Source of the DNA: Pelecanus crispus
Taxonomy: Eukaryota; Chordata; Aves; Pelecaniformes; Pelecanidae
Direction: 5' to 3'
Assembly: GCF_030463565.1 (NCBI RefSeq)
Contig: NC_134649.1
Location: forward strand, 34,311,044-34,375,043
Length of the DNA stretch: 64,000 bases
Numbering within the stretch: position 1 is the first letter of the stretch; the number at the start of each line of letters is the position of its first letter. A program made the translations under genes and the position numbers. The notes under the pieces are model-generated. The model saw only the letters and a program-made list of their open reading frames with translations, did no database searches and was not told the DNA's origin. This document shows positions 55,539-64,000 of the stretch, piece after piece.

Positions 55539-58500
55539 GCTAGAAGTGATCCCAAGGAAGTATTTCCATGCAAAAGTCTCTGACTTACAGATCATCCAAG
55601 GTGTTTTATGCACATCAAAGTACCTAATATTTGAAAGAGAACACAAACCCCATTTGACCTCATCAGATTTACAAACGGTTTAGCTTTGGCTGCATTGAAC
55701 CTCTGCCACAGGCCCCACGGAGAAGAACTGTCTTGTACCTCTGCACCTAAACCTCTCCTGGGGACCCCTGGGCACGGCTGGATGCAGAAAGGCTGCTGTT
55801 GTGACAAACTGGCCCTAATTTGCCCTCTAAAGAGGGGGGGGTCAGCATTACAGCTAACACCTTGTCAACCCTCTATGGTGCTGACAGAACAAACCCACCT
55901 GAACCAAAGCAAGAGGGAATGCAATGATGTCCCTGTCCCCTCTAAGACATCCCTGACAGCCCAAAATTTAGTGCTACATTCAAACCTCATTGTTCTCTTT
56001 TCTACCCTCTCAAACACCAGCATCTCTGATAAAACAAGCCTCCCCAGGAGCCTCTACTGTACCTCATTTTTCTTGCTCAAATGGGTTGCAGAAGGGACTT
56101 GCTTTTGTTTCCACCAACACAAAGCTGAAAAAAACCCTCGAGGCTACATCAGTATGGGACGTGGGTGGTTGGAGAAAAATGGGTTTCCTGCTGCTTTGTA
56201 TGTCCTAAAGCCTATTAGCTGGTACTCTGTCTCGACCACTTCTTGTTTTGCCTGACAAGTTAAGCCCGCATTGGCTTGACGAGACATTAGCGGCAGAACT
56301 TCTCTTGTGCCAGCCTGCCACAATTCCCGCTTCTACAATTCAGATGTCCAGTGATTAGTCGCTGTTGAAGGCAGCATTTGAAGTTGCTGCACCACATCTC
56401 CTCACTGAGACCTCGAACGGACCCTGTAGTCCTCTGAAGATTGCTGTGAACTACGTAGAAACAAATTTGGTTTCTTCGAGATGAGGTTGGATGCAGCAAG
56501 TGGCCAAGGCAGTGTGGGGGTGCAGGGGCATCTAAGCAGAGATTTGCTGCCTGTTCTGCAGCTTTGGGCATTTGGCTTCTCACTGCCCAAGTCCCTACAT
56601 GCACAGAGGTCCCTGCAGTACCCCCTCCTCCCTGGGGCATCTCTGCTTCAAAGATCTTCTCTCAGAAATTAAGCTGGTCATCCCACCTCTTTGTGAAGGT
56701 GAGAAGCAGCCCACAAGATATCTGAAAGGGCTGGGACGGGGTCCGAAGGGGGTCTTTTCCATAGGGCTGTGATGGTCTTGCCTTGATGCTGCAGGTCCCA
56801 AGAGCAGTGGCCACGGCTGGGGTAGCTGGAAGTTGGCATCCTTCTCTCTGTTATTGTCCTGGCCCCAGTGCTACTATTGGGTGAATAGGAGGGGAGCTTG
56901 CAGGGCCACTTACCAGATTGCACACTATGTCAGTTCTCCCTGTGTCTCAAAACCTTCCCTAACAGAACTGCTTTTTCCCCCACCTCTTGTACCTTAAGGA
57001 TCCCTGTCTCAGCCTTTGGTCTTCCTCCTGAGCTGGTCTTGCCTTCTCTCAGCCTTCCAAGAGCCCTGTTCCCATCAGCGGTGAGAACTTCAGTCCTCAT
57101 TCCTTCTTCTTGTCTGGAACCAGGTTTCTTCTGCTGCACTTCCTAATAGAGATCTGTTTGTGAGTGCACCTGAACCTGCTTCCTCCTACCTGCCCTGAGC
57201 CCCGCTCAGGCCCACGAGGAGGAAACATAAGAAACATGAATGCTAATACTCCTACAAAGGCAAGAAAAGGGACCTTTTCAGTGTGGCTTCACATCTCAGG
57301 GGTTGCTCAGAAGCTGTTTTCAAGCACTTCAAATTGTACAATGAAATTTGCAGCTCTGCACCTTTTGAAAAGGCAAATCAATGCTCAGGTAAGCTGCCCA
57401 AAAATGAGGCGTCCGCAGGCTGGTGTGAGGGAGGTGCAGGTGATGGAAGAGCAATAGGAGAGTGCCTCCCCACACATGATCCCTCAGTGGGGCTGTATCA
57501 TTAACCCCTGAAACACATATATCAAACCCAGATCAGGGATTATGCCTGTGGGCATACTCTGATCCAGGAGGGCTCACCTTAGCAGCAGCTTTTGGAAAGA
57601 CCTTGCCAAGACTGGATAATGGGAAAGAAGGGCTGTTGTGTGTTTCTGTTTGCCTTGACATATGTGCCCCATTATTCACAGCTGGTGTGCATTTTGCTTC
57701 CACTTGGTTCCCAGCTTACTTTAGAGCTGGGTTTTCACACGTCCAAGGCAAGCAGCATTGAAATGGTGTCAAAGTGATAGTCTTTTGACAAGAGCCAACT
57801 GGGCATGCCCTGGGCTTTGGGTTTTGTTGGCGATAGTCCCAGAAGGTGGTGTCTGAGGTCCTCCATTGTCTGTGTTGCCTCTCCTCTCCCCTGCCCAGCT
57901 CACTAATAATTTTTTAAATCTACTAGCTGATTTTTTTTTTTTTTTTTAAGTAGACATGATGGAAGACTAGGAGTCTCAAAGACAAGTGTTATGAAAACAG
58001 GCGTCCAGGTCTTTTTCCTCCATCTTCTTGCAGCGCCAACTGAAGGGAAAGGCTACGATGTATGAGCTCACCTTTAATTAGACATCAGATAATACAGCTG
58101 GGAGAGAGCTATACCATGTATCCATCCAGGGCTAAAGCAAAGCTTCCACCAGTGCCTCTCACCATCCATAAGACACTCAGTGTCTTATGGACACTGCCCC
58201 CGCCAGATCAGCCAGGGCAGAGTCCCCCCGGGATGGCTGAGCACTGGGGGAAGGTGGACAGACGTGGGATGTTGCCCATAGCAGGAGCCACTCACTTCTC
58301 TATGGGTCCTTGCCCAGCCAAACAACACTGACTTGGGCTTTATTTTCTGTTTATGCCCCCAGCAGCACTGAAGAAAACCCAACACCCATCCTGCCCAGCA
58401 TTCTGTCTCTGCCCATGCCTTTTGCTTTGCACAGTTGCCCTGAAATCAGAGGACCATGGGGCAGGGTACATTGGAAACAGCATTGCCTTGCCAGTAACAG

Positions 58501-61009
58501 GTCCTCAAAGTCTTCTGCCCAAACTGTGGACTTATTTGCCTTCTCCTAAGACAGTATGAGGTCTGAAGGCCAGGAAGAGAGTGATGCTTATGGGGTCCAC
58601 CTCTGAAATGAGCTACCTGAACCTAGGCACAGGTCTGGTCAAGTCAGGCAAGAATTTCTCCAGGGGGTTTTGGCTGCTGCTGGAGCTGCTCAGCAGCACA
58701 GGGGGACAAGGCAAAAGACTTGCTTGCCTTTTGTCCGCAAAGGCACAACTTGGACTGTGCCCACATTGCTTCTTCCCTGAAATGCAGCGCCGGGAAGTTG
58801 CTGCTGCTCTCCCAGTGACTGGCATGAGGAAAGCAAACTGGCCATCCTCCGCATTTGATATAAGGCTCTCCACAAACACCAGCTAATGGGAATTCCTCAG
58901 TGGTGTCCCTGGGAGCTTCGATATTGGATGTCAAGGCAGCCTTTTGTCTTCTCAGCAGGCAGTCGGAGGTGATGTGCTTAACCCTTTCCAGCCTGAACTA
59001 GAGGGCGAGGGACTGAGCATGGCAGGGGCTCAGAGCAGGCTGGGGGTCCTGCTCTGGCTCTCTGCCATGCTTGGCTGCTCCATGCCCCAGCCTCAGCTGC
59101 ACAGCACTTCTGCTCCTGAAACTCAGTGCATGTACAGCTTCATTTTTATCGGCAAGGTGCCTCGGAGGATGGGGATCTAGAAGGATTGAATGTCTTGCAG
59201 CTTGGAGCTGGCAGGCACACAGGGCATGCTAAAGGGTTTTGTTTGTGCCCAGTGAGAGCAGCTGTAAGCAGGAGTGGGTGAGCAGGGAAGTTACAAAAAG
59301 AGAAATAAGGAAACAAAAGGCGCGTTGGGGCAGGGGGGGTATGTTTGCATGGGGGAGGGCAGGAATTTCTTTTCTTTGCCCGAAAGTCTAAAGTGCCTTT
59401 CTTTAGTGCCTCTGTCGCTGCATGGGGCCTTGGTCAATAACATTCCTCCCTCGCCCTACGGAAGGAGACGGGCCAAGCAAGACACGGCTGAATGAAATTC
59501 CTCTCACCTCACCCCATAAACATCCCGAGAGTCTGGCCCCATTATGGCTGGGTACAAAAGTCTGGGTCCGAGGCTGAACAAAAGGATGGGGAAGAAAGTG
59601 CAGGTTGCCAGGGCAACGCTGTCCAGGCCGCCTGGTTTTATCAGCAAGGGGCCTGGGTTTTCTGCCTGAGTTACAGGAATCTGAGGCAATTTATTTCCAC
59701 TGCAAGACAGAGGCTTTAGAGGGCAGGCGCGGTGAGGCTCCATCTTCGCTTTTGGTGTTCACAGCAGGGCAGGTGAGATGGGAGCAACCAGCACGGTCTC
59801 CAGGGAAGCCGGGTACCCAGGCAGCCGGCAGCAACCAGGGCAGTGCGGGGAGCAAAGCGATGCCGGGGCATCTCTTGCAAAGGTTAACACAGAGTGGTGA
59901 CCCCCTGGCAGATCCATCCCACCTGCCCATTACAGGACGTGGGCTCTGTCCCAGCTTCCTCTACAACACGTGGAGTCCATTCATCCCTCTGTTCAGTGAA
60001 TCCATTCATCTCTGTTCACTGAGGATGGATTTACCACTTTCTTCCTGCTCGGGGATCCCAGTGCCCCAGCAGGTTGGATTAAATTGGGAAAATCTGGATT
60101 TCAGTGGCTTGACAGAGAAGGTTTTACAATTTAATCAGGGGACACTTTGTTATTTTCCTTCCAGATGAAGGCTGGTGACTCCCAGGTCTAGCGTTGTCCC
60201 CACTAGAGAGGATCTGGTCCATCCCCAGAGAGCATCAAAGTTGCCTCTGACAGGCCTGGATTGCAGTGGGAACATCTGGGACCCAATGCCTGAGGGTCAG
60301 AAGAAGCAGGAGTAGCAGGTCCCCTGGCATGGCATTTAGCAAAGCTAGTGTAAGACCTTAAAGCTCCCTGAGCCCCTAAATGAGGACTGGATCTGGGATG
60401 TGTTGGCCTCACATTGACAAGGAAGAGTTCAGCTATGGGAAATGCCGTTCTAGCTGGATCAATGTCCTCCCCTACCAGTTTTAGTGACAAGAGAGATGGT
60501 ACTGTAGAGACCTGGAAGTAATAAGGATAATATGGCAAGCCAAGCTGAGATAAATCTTACAAAGGGTGTTATGACACAGGGGAAAATACCATTCAGGCAT
60601 CAGTTCAATATAGTAGGTCTACTGGGTGGCAAAGATGTTCTTGATGTGGCTCCCAAACAGTCTGAAGGAGATGATAGTGCTGGGTGTAGGGTCAACATGC
60701 AAGATAGAGAATAGAGTATAAAGACTGAATGGTATAACAAAATAAGAGCTGTAAGTCAGATATGTTGATGCACAGGCAGGACAACCAGGTATTTGTGGTT
60801 TCCAAACAAATTAATGTGCCAAACTGCAGGTGTGGTGGCAAGGTTTCCAGAGGCAGAACCTCTTGCAGAAGAGAAAGAACCACGCTTAAGATTGTGAACA
60901 TAATACCCATTCTTCCTTTGTTTTATTTTTTTGCTGTGGGGCTTGGGGAATTTGTAGGATGGGTCAGCAGCATGCAAAGACCTGGAAGAAAACTTGCAGA
61001 CCAGCATGG
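55539..61009. other. Intergenic, nothing recognised
   Basis: 5.5 kb of mid-GC sequence with only short accidental open frames. There is a T17 run at 57931-57947. The part from about 60,490 may already belong to the decayed LINE that becomes recognisable at 61.0 kb, but I could not align it. Confidence 0.45.
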
Positions 61010-61835
61010 TTAAATGGCTGGAGGAAAACCAGCTCGACATGGCACGGAAAGCATTCAGCCGAGACAGCCTGCTCATCTCAATTTATCTAGACAAATTTCT
61101 AGACAAATGCAGCAAGCTGTGCTCAATGGAGTAACAGGGAAATTGCTAATTAAACTGAAGATGATGGGATTAGTGGAAGAAATAGAAGTTGGATACAGAA
61201 GTTGTACCTCTGGACAGAGGCAGTGGCAGGCTAGACAGAGTTCACCACTGGAGTTTCTCTGGAATCGATCCTGGGATCTATCTTGTTTATTCTCTCCATG
61301 AATGACGTTGTCATAAGAAGTGGAAGTGCTTAGGTTAAGCCGGCTGATGACGCAGAAGGGAGAGGCATTGTGAATGCAGAGGAGACAGGAGATCAAACAG
61401 AAAGCAGCAGACAACCTTGAGTGTGGAGACGCAGGAACGAGTTGAAATTCAACAGCACGAAATGCAAGACTAATCACAGGGTTGGGGTTTTTTTGTGCTA
61501 GACAGGGAGTGTGTCAGTTGGACATGACTGAGGAGGAGGTGAACTTAGTTGTAGCAGTCATGGGTGATTATGAACCACCAATGAGCTAAAGGCACAAAAA
61601 GGCAAACGAGACCCCAGGGGCTTGGGATATTTCCAGTAGAGGCAGAAAATTATTAATAGCATTTGCAAAGTACTGACAAGACCTCATCTAGTATCGGGTA
61701 GGAGTCCTGGGCAGGTAGGCTGAATTCATGCCAGAAGCAGTGCAGAAAAATTCTCCAAGTACGATCAAAAGACTGGAGATCCTATTTCACAAGTAAAACA
61801 AAGGCTGGAAGGAGTTATCTTCTGCGTTGTTTCAC
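61010..61835 (+). mobile_element. Decayed CR1/L3-like LINE with reverse-transcriptase trace
   Basis: In one frame 61250-61312 reads GVSLESILGSILFILSMNDVV, matching the CR1 RT block GVPQGSVLGPVLFNIFINDL. Just upstream, LLIKLKMMGLVEEIEVGY matches the LIGKLRKCGLDEWTVRWI block. Further on, GAAATTCAACAGCACGAAAT and GACCTCATCTAGTATCGG match non-coding landmarks of old amniote CR1/L3 copies. There are many frameshifts and stops, so the copy is dead. Edges are approximate. Confidence 0.65.
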
Positions 61836-62228
61836 TAGCTGGGGTGGTGGAAAGAGCATATGGGAGGAAGAAAAGCTGTATAAAATAATGGGTGATGTTG
61901 GCACAAGAATGAGTGATATCCAAGCACACCAGAAAAACTCAGTAATTAGAAAGCAAGGATCTTGACAACCCCAAAGATCCTGTGTCCCTTTGTCTCTAGC
62001 CCACCTGAAGCCACCTGTGCTCTTGCCTTCCGCAGGATCTCTTTTGCAGAGCGACTGCTTGTGCCCTGCTCCTTCCCCCTCCCTGCCTTCATGCCTGGAA
62101 ACTGATCCCCACTTCAACTTTAAAGAGGGGAAAAGAAAAGGAAAGCCCATAGACTGGGTCTTTTGTACAGCAAAGCAGATTAGGGGCCTCCCAGGGACTT
62201 GCAGCTTGTGTTCAGAAGAGGGAAGGGC
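61836..62228. other. Intergenic, nothing recognised
   Basis: No gene or repeat recognised between the LINE remnant and the purine tract. Confidence 0.4.
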
Positions 62229-62314
62229 TGGGAGACAGAGGGAGGGAGGGAGGGAGAGAGGGAGGGAAGGAGGGAGGGAGGGAGGGAGGGAAGGAGAGAA
62301 GGAGGGAGAGGAGA
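62229..62314. repeat. (GGGA)n purine tract
   Basis: Eighty-six bases of pure purine built on GGGA with scattered GAGA and GGAA variants. Many G3 runs give quadruplex potential on the plus strand. Confidence 0.9.
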
Positions 62315-63761
62315 CTCCGCTCTCGTCCTCAGCCAGTGAAATGCAGACCTGCTCTTGGTCTGCTCCTTGCAAACTCTTTTTTTTCCATCTTCCTTCCTTT
62401 TCTCCCCCTGCTTCACACGGTAGATCAGCATTTTGGGGACTACGATCTTTGCAGTTCCTGCAATGGATTTAATTCCTGAAACGTGTGTCATGTTTCCCTG
62501 CTCCCTGATGCTGAATCAGGAAAGCATTTGCCCAAACAAAAGCCAAATCCCCCTCCTAGGGGCAATCAGGAAAAGGAGTCCCTGTGGTGGTCTCTGGTCT
62601 GATGACAAAAGATTCCTTGGACTATAGACAAGCAGGTTAGTGCTGCCATGGATTATAGAAACAGCTGTGGACAGCAGGGATTAGCCACCACCTGTGTGAT
62701 GAAGGCTGTGTGGCTGCAGTCCCAGGGCCAGGAGGACACATGCCAGATGCTTTGTGCTACCTGTCTGCCCAAGCTTGACCCTCGAGGTGTTTTCTTTATT
62801 TTCAACTCACCCCCCTGCAAATGCAAAGTGCCTAGGCTAGGATGAGCCAGACTTGCCTAGACCCGGGTTTGGACAATCTCAGTCTCTTTTCATTTGAAAT
62901 GACCAATACCTTCTTTGGTTCTGGGCTGTAGGAAATGATTTGGCACCGGTGAGCATGCTAAGGCAGTGTGATGCCTGGGTAAGGTGCCAGCACAGACCCC
63001 TCCGCTGCCACCCAGGCACAGAGCTGCTCTTCATGCAGCACCTCAGCTAAGCAACTCCTTCCACGCTGGTGTGTCCTTCATTTTCCAGATGTCTGCTGTG
63101 GGGCAGCTGGCTTTCAGAAAGACCCCTGCCCTGAAGGGAAGTTGCTACACCTTTCTAAGTGCTCTGTAATGTCCCACCTGAGGTGTGTCCATGCAGCACC
63201 CCAGAAATCCCATCCCTTTAGCCCTTCTGGGCTTAAGTTTTGTCTAAAACAGCCACAGAGCAGACCCATCCTGTGGCAGGGGAGTTGCAAAGTTAAAACC
63301 ATTAACAGTTTTGAAACATTCAGCTGTTTTAGCGAACTCAATTGAAAAGCTTTTTAGGAGACTAATAATCTTACCTCCCTAGCAGAGATTGAATAATGTG
63401 CAGTAAATCCTGCCTAAGGCTTCATGCACTGAACAACATGGTGGAAACAAAATATTGCGAGACTTTTTGCTAACAGTGCAATGTTTGTCCTGTGTGCAGG
63501 ATGAACCAGGGTCCTCTGGAAAATAGCTCAACTGTGTAATTAACATTAAAATTAAAAAATCTGTGCAATAAAAAAAAATTAAGGTCTGTGCCAATGACTT
63601 TGACCTAGCATTTCTCATGCTTCAACTAGATTGGTCTTTGGGCAATTTGCATGTGTACACCATGCATGTTTTGTTCTGTGAGAGTCACCTATACAGTCCT
63701 TTTTGCCAAAGAGTTTTTGATTTTGGCCAGATTTGGGTATATTTCACAGGGATGGCAAGAG
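62315..63761. other. Intergenic, nothing recognised
   Basis: AT-balanced sequence with an A8 run near 63,570. No gene, RNA or repeat family recognised. Confidence 0.45.
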
Positions 63762-64000
63762 CTGGGAAGAACAAGAACTTCTGTTTAAACATTAAAGAAA
63801 AAACTTTACTGTAAGGATGATTGAACACTGGAACTGGCTGCCCAGAGAGGTTGTGGGGTCTCCATCCTTGGAGATACTCAAAATCTAATCAGATGCAATC
63901 CCGATCAACCTGCTCAAGCCAACTCTGCTTTGAACCAGGCAGTTGTATTACATGGTCTCCAGAGGTTCCTGCCAACCTCAACTATTCTATGATTTTTGAG
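63762..64000 (+). mobile_element. CR1 LINE 3' end, plus orientation, reaching the window edge
   Basis: Follows the avian CR1 3' consensus closely: AAGAAAAAACTTTACTGTAAGG, TTGAACACTGGAACTGGC, TGCCCAGAGAGGTTGTGG, GTCTCCATCCTTGGAGATA, ATGGTCTCCAGAGGTTCC and the terminal CTATTCTATGATTTTTGAG, close to the family's ATTCTATGATTCT tail. It is a 5'-truncated copy, the usual form of CR1 insertions. Whether further tail repeats follow lies outside the window. Confidence 0.9.

Noticed and set aside
29000..64000. DNAH1, expected next to GLYCTK from human gene order
   Set aside because: No dynein heavy-chain-like peptide or exon could be recognised on either strand, so the next coding gene must be outside the window or the order differs in this lineage.
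1..64000. tRNA genes, CRISPR arrays, bacterial-type operons or viral genes
   Set aside because: No B-box GGTTCGANTCC with cloverleaf context, no spaced identical direct repeats, and no viral or prokaryotic gene organisation were seen. The window is ordinary vertebrate nuclear DNA.

Overview
The window looks like bird genomic DNA, probably from a GC-rich, microchromosome-like region. Reasons: vertebrate multi-exon genes with compact introns, two or three old CR1-type LINE fragments as the only clear interspersed repeats, and CpG islands. The gene order and strands also match the block I recall from human 3p21: WDR82(-) hosting let-7g(-), then GLYCTK(+), then miR-135a-1(-). I cannot name the species.

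Layout. (1) 1-11,100, minus strand: the 5' part of WDR82. Five coding exons give residues 1-178 of about 313; the rest lies off the left edge. Intron 2 carries the let-7g hairpin (4158-4241). The gene starts in a CpG island (about 10,480-11,690) with a YY1-like AAGATGGCGG element and a 13-codon upstream ORF. (2) 11,700-20,000: intergenic DNA with a decayed, internally deleted CR1 (13,578-14,420) and an older L3/CR1-like piece. (3) 20,057-24,464, plus strand: complete GLYCTK (glycerate kinase) coding sequence in four exons, 506 codons, with all splice junctions readable. (4) 24,465-28,860: GLYCTK downstream region with a palindromic MITE-like element, an AT-rich candidate regulatory block and a long polypyrimidine/C18 tract. 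(5) 28,864-28,946, minus strand: the miR-135a-1 hairpin. (6) 29,000-64,000: no protein-coding gene that I can recognise. This is GC-rich DNA with several minisatellites, a strong CpG island at about 37.5-38.7 kb, and repeated AT-rich islands full of TAATTA-type homeodomain sites. It also holds a few good splice-site pairs, a decayed LINE with reverse-transcriptase traces (61.0-61.8 kb) and a CR1 3' end at the right edge.

How it fits together. WDR82 (RNA polymerase II/H3K4 methylation adaptor) and GLYCTK (serine/fructose glycerate metabolism) are divergent, functionally unrelated neighbours. The two microRNAs are both on the minus strand: let-7g would be processed from the WDR82 intron. The CpG island at 38 kb has a minus-strand splice donor and is the best visible candidate promoter for a long non-coding miR-135a-1 primary transcript. 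The right half then looks like a regulatory desert around miR-135a-1 and whatever gene lies beyond the window. That last interpretation is inference.
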